Virus record (IMG/VR): IMGVR_UViG_3300042324_001299
Coordinates: 1-22,855 of that record
Reading direction: 5' to 3' (one strand)
DNA length: 22,855 nucleotides
Source of the DNA: a virus
Shown here: piece by piece, positions 14,675-22,855 of the stretch
Position numbering within the stretch: position 1 is the first letter of the stretch
Layout of the letters: each line of letters starts with the position of its first letter
Program-made: the position numbers and the translations under genes
The notes under the pieces: generated by a model
What the model was told of the DNA's origin: nothing
Database searches by the model: none
The model's input: only the letters and a program-made list of their open reading frames with translations

Positions 14675-17600
14675 TAATAGTCGAAGAAGTTTACTTAACT
14701 CAGAGGAAATCTCCTGTTGAGTATAGTAGTCTCCACCCGACATAAAGGACCGCAAGCCCACGGTTGCCTCTTCAGCGTCTTTTGCACCGATCTTCTCTGT
14801 CACTCGTGACAGCATATCGTCCATAAGATTTTTTAAAGCTGGAGGAAGATCGCTGTAGCGAACCTTCTCCGTATCACTCCCAAACGGTAGGGGAAGGTTA
14901 GCAATAACCTCACCTAGGGCTTTTGCCGAGGAGCGAACATTTTCTATTGCCTGTGGGTTTAAGGCTCCGGCATCTAGTCTGTCTACGATACCGATAACAT
15001 CGTTGGCAGCCTTAGCCGCGTCTTGGTAGTTACCGACCTCGTTGAGCTCTTCTGCCTCAGATACCTTTTGTACTACGTCCTGCAGCCCAGCGTCACCAAG
15101 ATCCTGCTTGATACGCGCTAGAACTACACGAAACTTGCCTTTTTCATCGCGCGGTTGAGTGTCAGGGGTGTATTTACCCTGCTCTTGAGTCTCAACCGCT
15201 AATGTTTTTCCCATATCATCGCCTAGCGCAGCGGAAAGCTCTGCCAAACGTGAACGAAGATCACTAACCTCTTCATCTACCATAGAGAGTGATTTCCAAT
15301 TTTCTGGGATGAGATCTGGGCGATCAAACTTACGAGCCATCTTTTTAATGTGGCGACGAACGGCTGCTCGCTTGCCAGGCTTAGAACGACCGTACGCTTG
15401 GATTGAATCCTTTAGGGAATCAAGGTTTGTAATTGGGTAAGAACCGTCTGGAAGAGCCTTGCCTTCCTTGGCTAGCTTTTGACGCTTTTCGCGTGAGATA
15501 TATCCAAAGTTGTCATCATACTTAGGAGCACCGTAGATACGGGCGTAGGCTTCAGCTGCCTTATTTGAAAGCTGAGCTTCCTTCTCTTCACGAACTTCAG
15601 TAAACCTTGCCTTTGCGACATCCGCTTTTGCAGAAAGTTGTGCATTTTCTAACTGCTCAAGTTTTTCAATTCTAGAGCTTAATTCTGTGACCGGATCTGA
15701 CTTCATGCGTGCAAGTACCTGGGCACCTGCCGCAACTAATGCCATAACCGCGCCTGAGGCTACACGAGCCCGTGCGATAGGGAACCCTGGAACGTTTACC
15801 TGACATACGGCAACGAGCTCAAGTTGTCCCTTGATTGGACGCCAGTCGCCGGAAGGTGCAGACGCACGAAGTGCACGAACCTGCTCTGGAGACGTGCCTG
15901 GACGAAGAGCACCGGAGACCCAGATACCGAAGGCATCTTCTCCAGCGTGAACATCTGCGATTGCAGAGCCTGTATCGTCATAGTGACGAGCAGCCTCGGA
16001 TGCAGATGCTTCTAGTGAGGCATGGCCTCCTGCTAATGTTAATTGACCTACAGGAATATCTGTATTGTCGTCTGTACGAACAACTCCTGTGTGGAAGTAG
16101 GCGTACTTGCTCTTTGAGCGCGGTGGACGGGTTCCAAAGGACATTCCGATGTGGTCAACGTGCCATGCGGCAATGTGCCCGAACACGCGTCCGTCTTCAT
16201 CTACCGTCAAAGGCGTTGCCTGACGTAGTTGAGGGTTGTCAAACCATGAGCGCGGAGGCGTGACTGGTATAGATCCAGCAACTAGGCCACACGCTACGAT
16301 AGCTGACGCTTCTACCGGATCCATTTCATCTGCGTATACTCCGTCTGGAATAACCACGATGTCCTCCTGTTTCTTGTCATTATTGACAAGGTAGATTTGG
16401 CACTCTTGAAATGCCGGTTTAGGCACTAGAGTTACCGCCATAACACGCGCATGAGTAATCATGAGCTTGTCCGTTCCAATTTTACCAGCATCTTCATCTT
16501 CAGATAATTCAACTGTGTGCTGGCTTGCCTCAAATTGATCCAAGTCAGCGGAAACACCGCGGATAAAGCCTTCACGAACGAGGCGCTCGGCTTCCTGCCC
16601 GTAGGCACCAGAGTCAAAGACTCCGGTGGCATTTCCAATACCATTTTCAGTGCGTTCCATAAAGTCAATGCGGCCAACTACTACCGAACCGTTATGTCCT
16701 TCGTCTGTCTTGATCTGCCACATCAAAGGAAGTGGAAGCTCGCGAATTTCAATCGCGCCCTTCTTGAATTTACGACCGTCACCTGATTCAAGATCTTCAG
16801 GGATAACAAGAGGGATTCTAAATGCTCCGCCGTCTACTGGGATAATCTCTGCGCCTGCAGTGATAACCCGCGAACGAGCATCGGCTGCTCTCGCAGATAG
16901 AGTTGAAGCTGCTAATACCTCTTCATATGAGTTGATACCGTCGATGGCAAACGCTCCTTTGTTCATTCCTGGGTTATTTTTATCTCCAGGCCACATACCT
17001 GTTACTTCGTGATGACGTAGGGAACAATATCCCTTAGCTCGTGGACCCATATACTTCTTTAGGTTTCGGTAGCAACGTGTCCAATCGCCAGGTGTGTTCC
17101 AGCGAATCTTTAGTGCGCCCTTGCCTACTGTCCAATAGCGACGTAGGGTTTCTGCGTTTCCACGGTTTCTGTCTGCACCACCTGCAGCGGTCATCACCAT
17201 GACGTTTCCGTTAGCGCCCCATAGAACTGTAATAATATCTGAGTCACTGTATCCAGAAGATACTACAGGAACGATACCGTCAACCTGCTCGATGACACTC
17301 TTCAATGACTCGCCGTCTAGTGGAACTACCGGAGGAGGAGTTGGAGAGTTAAGATCTGCTAGGATAGCTTCTTCGCGCATCCACTTACTATCCTTGCGGA
17401 TGTACGTCATAGGATCTGTAGAGGTAGAGCTTGCAGGTACAAGAGAGACGAGCTCTAGAACCGCACCTGGGTCGTCTTGAGAGACAATAGCAAAGAACAA
17501 AGGTTGAACATCACTGGTAGCAGGTGTTACTTCCTTAGACTTACCAGCTTTTTCCGCGCTACCGCGAATGATTGGCTGGTAGTAGGACTTGTTTGGGTAA

Positions 17601-19270
17601 TAAAACTTACCGTCAGACCCTTGAACCTTCTTGTTTAGGAATGGCTCTAGTAACGGATGTTTGTACGGATCAAACTCTAGCTTAGCTCCTGTTAGCTCTT
17701 CAAGCTCAGTTAGGTACGCTGGCTTTTCAATATTAGGAATTTGATCTTTTCCTGTAATTGTTTTAATAGGCTTAGGTGCATCAGGAGTAGAAACCTTTGC
17801 TGGGTTAAAAGCATCTCGCTGTGACTTAACCCAGGCAGGCCAGTCGCCCATCATCTTTCCAAGATCTTCAGGTGATAGTGCTGGAAGAGTTCCAGGTATT
17901 CTTGCGTTAGGACGGTCAATAGGAACTCTTGGCTCACCAAGAATTCCTGATGTATCTAATCCTTCAAATTCAATTGGTGCCTGCGTTGAAGACGTAGGTG
18001 AGGCGGTAGCCTCTGACTCTGTTGCATTAGCTGGGACATCAACTACACTGCCAGAGTCAAGACGAACACGCACGCTTTGTTTTGCAGGGTCAAGGGCAAT
18101 AATGTTTCCTGTGCCTTTTTCAGTGTCTCCACCGATAACTACACGTGAGCCAACCTTTGAAAACTTGCCTGTCTTATCACGTACTTGCTTATCTGCATTT
18201 TGTGCTCGCTCTTCAGGAGTGTAGTTTCCATCTCCTGGAACCGGAGCTTCTGCCGCGGCGGTAACAACTCTATCAATGAACGTGTAGTCAAGCTCAGACG
18301 CAGCCTTTAGAATCATGTCTGCTTCATCGTAGTTAATATCAAACAACGAGATGTAGTGCCCTGGGTTTTCCTGTAGGCAGGCAGAGATAAAGAGCGCAGA
18401 CTCTGCGTCGATCTCAACGTGGGTTTTTTCAACTGTATCATCTGGATTGTCAAGTGCTAGGTCATAACTTGCAAAGTCAGAGTTTGTCTCCGGCATAGAG
18501 TGCCAAAATCCTGCATCCCACACTGAAACGTTATACGCTTCGTCTACCTTGTAGAGACGGTCAATTCCTGAGCCGTCCATACGCATACGGGCAAGAAATT
18601 CAACTGCTCCATTATCAGTGGCTGCCGCTAACTTAAACGCATCAACGTCCGCGTCATAGCTAGTGTCTGTGGCATAGGTGTATTGATCTTCCTCGTAGCC
18701 ACGATCTGTGTATCCGTCAGCTCTTAATGCTTTTTTATTTTCTCGCTCGACGATAGCCTGCGCCCATTTCCATCCCGCGTCTCCGCCCCAGAGAGCCCAC
18801 GCAATACGCCCACGAGAAGGAAAGCCCTTCTCGCCTGGCTGATAGCCCGTCGCCTTCTTATCAATCTCATGACGAGGAAAATACTTAGCAATATGGCGAA
18901 CTTTTTCAATTCCAATTTGGCCACCCTTCGCAAGTGTACGTGCAGAGTTGACACCTACAGGTGTTCCTCCACGGTCGTGTTCTTTACGCCACTCTAGACC
19001 GCGCTTAGCTTCCTCCTGGGCGCCTTTAGGAATGGTGTACATGCGACCTGCGGAAGAAACAATGCTTACGTCTAGTGTAGTCAACGCAGCCTGGGCAAGC
19101 TCTGCGGTTGACTCATCAAACTCGATGCTGTCGTTATACCACTTAGCAGAAGCAATAAGCGCTGAAAGAGATCCGGAGTCTACTACCGTATTGTCATCGA
19201 CATCGATGATGACTCCGCTGTTCTCGTTTGAGAACAGAACGTGCGAGCCATTCTTGCCTACGATATGCAT
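14669..19270 (-). CDS. Giant multidomain prohead (capsid maturation) protease
   Basis: This protein has 1533 residues from the ATG at 19270 (MHIVGKNGSHVLFS), one base after the upstream stop and preceded by AAGGGAAGAAG. An earlier in-frame ATG at 19291 lacks a ribosome site. The S78-like protease core lies at about residues 830-950. It has H in DEGHNGSVVVGRID (about 858) and S in RGVSADLD (about 906), then ARVMAVTLVPKPAF. Flanking modules, in order, are a helical block with KGGQIGIEKVRHIAKYFPRH and GRIAWALWGGDAGWKWA (about 103-170); an SH3/KOW-like barrel (VGSRVVIGGD, about 371-413); a Cys/His block with DWTRCYRNLKKYMGPRA and YCSLRHHEVTGMWPGD (about 728-762); and a post-protease block with GALRPGTSPEQVRALRA. 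Toward the C-terminus come LPDGSYPITNLDSLKDSI and KYTPDTQPRDEKGKFRVV. Usual prohead proteases have 150-300 residues. It should cut the capsid scaffold domain. Confidence 0.85.
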   Translation of the reverse strand: MHIVGKNGSHVLFSNENSGVIIDVDDNTVVDSGSLSALIASAKWYNDSIEFDESTAELAQAALTTLDVSIVSSAGRMYTIPKGAQEEAKRGLEWRKEHDRGGTPVGVNSARTLAKGGQIGIEKVRHIAKYFPRHEIDKKATGYQPGEKGFPSRGRIAWALWGGDAGWKWAQAIVERENKKALRADGYTDRGYEEDQYTYATDTSYDADVDAFKLAAATDNGAVEFLARMRMDGSGIDRLYKVDEAYNVSVWDAGFWHSMPETNSDFASYDLALDNPDDTVEKTHVEIDAESALFISACLQENPGHYISLFDINYDEADMILKAASELDYTFIDRVVTAAAEAPVPGDGNYTPEERAQNADKQVRDKTGKFSKVGSRVVIGGDTEKGTGNIIALDPAKQSVRVRLDSGSVVDVPANATESEATASPTSSTQAPIEFEGLDTSGILGEPRVPIDRPNARIPGTLPALSPEDLGKMMGDWPAWVKSQRDAFNPAKVSTPDAPKPIKTITGKDQIPNIEKPAYLTELEELTGAKLEFDPYKHPLLEPFLNKKVQGSDGKFYYPNKSYYQPIIRGSAEKAGKSKEVTPATSDVQPLFFAIVSQDDPGAVLELVSLVPASSTSTDPMTYIRKDSKWMREEAILADLNSPTPPPVVPLDGESLKSVIEQVDGIVPVVSSGYSDSDIITVLWGANGNVMVMTAAGGADRNRGNAETLRRYWTVGKGALKIRWNTPGDWTRCYRNLKKYMGPRAKGYCSLRHHEVTGMWPGDKNNPGMNKGAFAIDGINSYEEVLAASTLSARAADARSRVITAGAEIIPVDGGAFRIPLVIPEDLESGDGRKFKKGAIEIRELPLPLMWQIKTDEGHNGSVVVGRIDFMERTENGIGNATGVFDSGAYGQEAERLVREGFIRGVSADLDQFEASQHTVELSEDEDAGKIGTDKLMITHARVMAVTLVPKPAFQECQIYLVNNDKKQEDIVVIPDGVYADEMDPVEASAIVACGLVAGSIPVTPPRSWFDNPQLRQATPLTVDEDGRVFGHIAAWHVDHIGMSFGTRPPRSKSKYAYFHTGVVRTDDNTDIPVGQLTLAGGHASLEASASEAARHYDDTGSAIADVHAGEDAFGIWVSGALRPGTSPEQVRALRASAPSGDWRPIKGQLELVAVCQVNVPGFPIARARVASGAVMALVAAGAQVLARMKSDPVTELSSRIEKLEQLENAQLSAKADVAKARFTEVREEKEAQLSNKAAEAYARIYGAPKYDDNFGYISREKRQKLAKEGKALPDGSYPITNLDSLKDSIQAYGRSKPGKRAAVRRHIKKMARKFDRPDLIPENWKSLSMVDEEVSDLRSRLAELSAALGDDMGKTLAVETQEQGKYTPDTQPRDEKGKFRVVLARIKQDLGDAGLQDVVQKVSEAEELNEVGNYQDAAKAANDVIGIVDRLDAGALNPQAIENVRSSAKALGEVIANLPLPFGSDTEKVRYSDLPPALKNLMDDMLSRVTEKIGAKDAEEATVGLRSFMSGGDYYTQQEISSELSKLLRLLT

Positions 19271-19271
19271 A

Positions 19272-19835
19272 TTACTTCTTCCCTTGTTCATCGTTATTGG
19301 CTGGCTGCTCGTCTAGATAATCTAACAGCTCTGCATAAGGTCCATTAGGATCAACCGAGCCTAAAGCTGCAAATATAAGCTCTGTCACGCCAGACGCCGT
19401 AACTTCTTGGTCCGGGTCATCTGACATGAGCTGCTCGTAGAGCTCTGGGAAGTCTACAAAAACCTGCTCGATGTCTAGAGATCTACGAGTAAGCTCGGCA
19501 GACTTACTAGACATCTTCTCTAAGTCTTCATTCTTTTTATTTTTCTCCATCTTAAGTTTTTCACTTTTGATGGCGATATTCTCGTTAGGCTCTTCAAAGG
19601 GAGCAGAGAAATAGTAGTTACTTAGGTTATACTTAGCCAGGTTAAGGTAGTCATCTACTGTAAAAGACTTCTTATCTTTTTTAACAGCATCTAAAACAAG
19701 TTGAACTCGCTTACCTGAGTTAAAAATAGCTTCCTTGTCGTTTAGGAAGATATACTTAAATCCTTTGTCGGTTGCCACAACGGAAAAGGCATGCGTCTTG
19801 TCGTTCATATCAAATGCGCGGATCACTTTTATCAT
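19272..19835 (-). CDS. Protein of unknown function between kinase-like protein and protease
   Basis: This 187-residue protein starts at ATG with AGGGGAA nine bases upstream, overlapping the upstream stop region. I do not recognise the family. Residues 1-75 look like a small alpha/beta domain (MIKVIRAFDM, HAFSVVATDKGFKYIFLNDK, RVQLVLDAVKK). Residues 90-130 are a highly charged Lys/Glu coiled coil (KSEKLKMEKNKKNEDLEKMS). The C-terminus is acidic (FPELYEQLMSDDPDQE, LLDYLDEQ). There is no signal peptide or membrane segment. The position between the kinase-like protein and the prohead protease, with an 11-base gap and a 1-base gap, implies co-translation and a head-assembly or regulatory role. A small scaffold, a chaperone or a partner of the kinase-like protein are options, none proven. 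Confidence 0.6.
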   Translation of the reverse strand: MIKVIRAFDMNDKTHAFSVVATDKGFKYIFLNDKEAIFNSGKRVQLVLDAVKKDKKSFTVDDYLNLAKYNLSNYYFSAPFEEPNENIAIKSEKLKMEKNKKNEDLEKMSSKSAELTRRSLDIEQVFVDFPELYEQLMSDDPDQEVTASGVTELIFAALGSVDPNGPYAELLDYLDEQPANNDEQGKK

Positions 19836-19846
19836 TGCGTATTCCC

Positions 19847-22800
19847 CTATCGTTGAGACCAGTAGCTGGGTTTAAGAACATTTAATAAAGTCTTATAGCC
19901 TTCACCGTTAGGCTTAAGAAGAGAATCAATACGCTCTTGGATCTTTTGACGGTACGCGTCTAGGCTTCCAAAATTAGAAATTATAAGATCAAGTTCTTTT
20001 CCTGTAGGAAGGTTTGCTGGATTGCTTAGTGCTTCCATCATATTATTTGCTTCATTTCTAAACAGAGCAAGAAGCTCTTGTTGTTTAAGACGCTTGGTTA
20101 GAACTGGCATTGCCATTCCGTAAAGATTATCGTTACCTTCGTTAAACACTTGCAACACCGTGTCCTGTATTCTTTCAACATCAGGACTAAATGATGATAG
20201 CGCATGGTCGATAGGCAGTATTCTGATTTTACCCGTGTCTGTTCCATCGATAGCAATTAGGAGATTTCCATTATGGCGATCTACATTGCTGATGATAAGA
20301 TCGACTAGCATCACCCTAATAGCATCCTCTGGAGTATGTAGAAGATCCATAAAGTTCTGTGGGTTAACCTTTACGGTTGTGCCGTCTGGCAGATCTATAG
20401 ACATTTTGTAGAGTGCATTGGATGCTGTCATAGGCTCACCAAGAAGAGGCACTCCTACGCCTGCGCGCTGCATAACGAGAACCTCTGGGTCTACGTTGCT
20501 GACGCGTGTTTCATACCCTGCAACAACTCCTGATGCACGTAGCATAGTGTCTGCCTGTATCTCGGCGCCTGGCCCGTTGATGCTATACATTGAAGCATAT
20601 GCATCCTTCTTCAAAAAGAATATTTGACCGGAGTCGTTATGCGTCACCATATACGTATCGTTAACACCTGATTCATAGACGCCAAGTTCTTTTATGGTAA
20701 ACCCTGGAACATTATTTTTTCTAACGTCATCCATTGAAACGTCTAGAAGCTGGTTGCCAACCCCAAAGTCACTTGAAGCTGATAGAGGATTGTCCGCCTT
20801 AAACTCTGCATCGAGAGCTATACGCAACTTAATAATATCTTCCAGGCTTAGTGTTCTGTCTTCGCCTTTCATAAGCTGAGAAGCGGTGAAGCGATTTAAC
20901 GCGGTCTTTGCGCCAGGAGACAGGACTGCCAGTGAGCGGTTGCTTCTAAGAACATCACGGATGTAGTCAATATACGGTCTAAGCTCTGGGTTTGCGTCTG
21001 CAAACTCGTTACTGTTAGCCTTAAGAACAAGTTCACGGCTAACGTTAGGACGATTTACATTGCCTGCTATTCTCTTTCGTGCATTACGCATCTGATCATA
21101 GTTTACAGCTTGGCGCTGCTCGATAGCTGCCGGATCAAGGTTCTTTACTCCATACCAATCGAGGGCAGACATTGCACGCTTTCCTGCCCACGATGAACCT
21201 TTTGAAGCCCCTTGCGATGAGCCGATAAGAGCAATTTCAAGAGGCGTAGGCACGGTACCTGGAGTGTATTTACCTGTAGGGTTGAGCTCCGCCATCTTCT
21301 GTTGCATATCTTTAATAATTTTCTTTTCTTCTTCTGTAGTTCTTGCATCATTTAGCATCTTACGAAGAATAGCTGGAACTCTGCTAGCCTGGCTAGGTCC
21401 GTCCCAGATAAAGCCGTTAAGCGCCCAGACAAGTCCACCCTGCCAACGCGCTCCAGCAGCAGCATGTACCTTTATCTTCTTAAAACCGTTTGCTATGTAC
21501 CAGTCTTCCATATATCTGTTATAAGCTGCTGCAAACCCAGACTGTTTTTTACTGTTGTCTTCAATGACAAGAATATCATTTGACACAGACCATTCTTGCA
21601 CTGTAATGCCGTCTGGCTGTTCTACGTTGGCACGTCTAAGTGAGCGAGATCCTTGACCTATATCTGTTCCATTACTGTCTAATATTCTAAATGAGATACC
21701 GACACTTACTTCACCAGAGTTGTACATAGAAAAACTAACGTTTGCTTCTTCTTTAATAGTATAATTGCTACTTCCAAGTGCTACACCTGCACGAATACCA
21801 AATGTATCGCGCACAAGCTTCTTTAACTGTGTGTAGTATAAAGAAACTTCAGCATCAGCCTTGTCTCGCTCGTCGGCAGTCGATGCGTTGCGTGCTGCAG
21901 TTCTTGCTTCTTCTGTTTTTACAACTAGATCTTCTATATTTTTAATAGTAGCGCGGTCACGCCCAGCTCGAGCAATTTCAGGAGCACGCAGACCCCACGC
22001 TGCGTAATCAGATTGCTTAGCGTCAGGGTTGGTAAATTCAACAAGATCTTGCGGAGTGTCTGCTAGCATAACTCCAGGAATGTCTCCGTTACCTGCTATA
22101 ACTGGTATACCTTGAGGCGCTGGCTCGTTAAGACGTACCGCTGGATCTTGAGGGACTGGGTTACGACGAGCTGGTGGAAGCTGTCCTGGCCCTTCTCCTT
22201 GAGCAACAGGAGCTCCAGCGTCAATTCCAAAAATTTGACGGGCAGAGCGAACAGCAGTCGTGCCGTCGTCAAAACGAATACGCGCATAGTCTGCATCACG
22301 GCCAGTTTTTGTGTCAATGTTTTGTACCGCAACGATTGTCCCAGCGCGCCCGTCGGATAGAGCTTGAATACGTGAGCCTGCCCCAACCGCGACGCGGTTA
22401 GAGTCAAGAATGATGTTGTTAGCGCTATATCCATTTTCACGAGGACCTGGGTAGTTAAACTGTGGAGTTTCAGCTTCTGGAGAGTCAATAGCAACTTCTG
22501 CAGAAGGCGTTGGGCTTACCGGTGACTCGGACTGCGGAGTTTCTTGGCCAAGTAGTCCAGGGCCAGCAACTTCAGTGATTGCCTCGATGATCTCTGCATC
22601 ATCTGCCTCGGACCAATCAAGAAGTCCTTTTTCATCTATAGCATCACGAATCTTGTCAGCAGTATCATCGTCAAGAGTATTTCCAGTCTGCTCTACAAGA
22701 TCTTTAATCATCTGTGAGTGTGCCTGAAGTCTTGGTGCTTTAGAATCTGGCTCGCTCATATCATTTGATTCTTTCTTAAGATCTAAAAGAATCTGGTTGG

Positions 22801-22855
22801 TGTTAATGTCTTGATATTGAATGGCATCACGCATTGCCTCGATAGGAACCTCGAC
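19847..22855 (-). CDS. Multidomain polyvalent-type protein with GNAT-like and PI3/4-kinase/HipA-like domains; 5' end probably outside window
   Basis: The frame is open to the right edge. The first in-window ATG is at 22834 (995 residues), but it lacks a ribosome site and seven upstream codons are open, so the start may lie outside. Residues about 1-130 are acidic and linker-like, and about 150-205 form an SH3/KOW-like barrel (GSRIQALSDGRAGTIVAV). Residues about 345-490 resemble a GNAT-type fold: YMEDWYIANGFKKIKVHA, then GGLVWALNGFIWDG. The kinase lies at about 715-900. It has a glycine-loop analogue YESGVNDTYMV (about 724), lysine in FFLKKD (about 741), glutamate in GAEIQAD (about 757), catalytic loop SNVDRHNGNLL (about 848) and metal motif PIDHALSSF (about 876). 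These match the PI3/4-kinase-like and HipA-like protein kinases. All key residues look intact. The protein may be packaged and act on host targets at entry; this is an inference. Confidence 0.65.
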   Translation of the reverse strand, partial: VEVPIEAMRDAIQYQDINTNQILLDLKKESNDMSEPDSKAPRLQAHSQMIKDLVEQTGNTLDDDTADKIRDAIDEKGLLDWSEADDAEIIEAITEVAGPGLLGQETPQSESPVSPTPSAEVAIDSPEAETPQFNYPGPRENGYSANNIILDSNRVAVGAGSRIQALSDGRAGTIVAVQNIDTKTGRDADYARIRFDDGTTAVRSARQIFGIDAGAPVAQGEGPGQLPPARRNPVPQDPAVRLNEPAPQGIPVIAGNGDIPGVMLADTPQDLVEFTNPDAKQSDYAAWGLRAPEIARAGRDRATIKNIEDLVVKTEEARTAARNASTADERDKADAEVSLYYTQLKKLVRDTFGIRAGVALGSSNYTIKEEANVSFSMYNSGEVSVGISFRILDSNGTDIGQGSRSLRRANVEQPDGITVQEWSVSNDILVIEDNSKKQSGFAAAYNRYMEDWYIANGFKKIKVHAAAGARWQGGLVWALNGFIWDGPSQASRVPAILRKMLNDARTTEEEKKIIKDMQQKMAELNPTGKYTPGTVPTPLEIALIGSSQGASKGSSWAGKRAMSALDWYGVKNLDPAAIEQRQAVNYDQMRNARKRIAGNVNRPNVSRELVLKANSNEFADANPELRPYIDYIRDVLRSNRSLAVLSPGAKTALNRFTASQLMKGEDRTLSLEDIIKLRIALDAEFKADNPLSASSDFGVGNQLLDVSMDDVRKNNVPGFTIKELGVYESGVNDTYMVTHNDSGQIFFLKKDAYASMYSINGPGAEIQADTMLRASGVVAGYETRVSNVDPEVLVMQRAGVGVPLLGEPMTASNALYKMSIDLPDGTTVKVNPQNFMDLLHTPEDAIRVMLVDLIISNVDRHNGNLLIAIDGTDTGKIRILPIDHALSSFSPDVERIQDTVLQVFNEGNDNLYGMAMPVLTKRLKQQELLALFRNEANNMMEALSNPANLPTGKELDLIISNFGSLDAYRQKIQERIDSLLKPNGEGYKTLLNVLKPSYWSQR

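Noticed and set aside
19268-19291. Protease start at the ATG at 19291
   Set aside because: It overlaps the upstream gene and has no ribosome site. The ATG at 19270 has AAGGGAAGAAG upstream and abuts the upstream stop.

Overview
This window is a late structural (head and tail) module of a long-tailed, siphovirus-like dsDNA phage or prophage. Every supportable gene lies on the minus strand, so transcription runs from high to low coordinates. Genes are tightly packed, with one-base overlaps and gaps of 1 to about 130 bases and Shine-Dalgarno sites of the GGAGG type. The wording of the tail tube, tail terminator, prohead protease and Tal-like proteins is typical of phages of Actinobacteria. The moderate base composition would fit a lower-GC, perhaps freshwater, actinobacterial host, but the host is an inference. 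No tRNA, integrase, attachment site, insertion sequence or CRISPR array is visible.

Head region (right to left): 22855-19847 is a large multidomain protein with an SH3/KOW-like segment, a GNAT-like segment and a C-terminal PI3/4-kinase/HipA-like kinase. It is open at the window edge. Next come a small protein of unknown function (19835-19272), a giant (about 1533 aa) prohead-protease fusion protein (19270-14669), a non-coding leader with inverted repeats (14668-14542), and the major capsid protein with its own long acidic N-terminal scaffold-like domain (14541-12499). A second protein with capsid-like sequence features follows (12411-11311).

Neck and tail region: major tail (tube) protein (11267-10218), a strong hairpin (10206-10163), head-to-tail adaptor with a long C-terminal extension (10118-8751), tail terminator (8740-8237), HK97 gp10-like tail-completion protein (8237-7725), a 20-base perfect palindrome (7718-7699), two tail assembly chaperone frames joined by a predicted -1 frameshift (7666-6906), tape measure protein (6875-3417), Dit-like distal tail protein with an N-terminal carbohydrate-binding-like domain (3415-1778), and a Tal-like minor tail protein (1732 to beyond base 1).

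The most unusual theme is one small all-beta domain of about 70-85 residues (signature T-[AI]-T-I-T-T-S-x-A-H-G-F...G-D-x-V...F-N-G-T-Y-x-I...V-P-T-T-T-T-F-T-Y). It occurs six times, plus one degenerate copy, in five different virion proteins: second capsid-like protein, tail tube, adaptor, Dit and Tal. In several of them it interrupts an otherwise continuous host domain. This looks like a phage-specific surface-decoration family spread by intragenomic duplication. The second theme is the kinase/GNAT protein in the head-gene cluster, which may be a virion-packaged 'polyvalent' effector.
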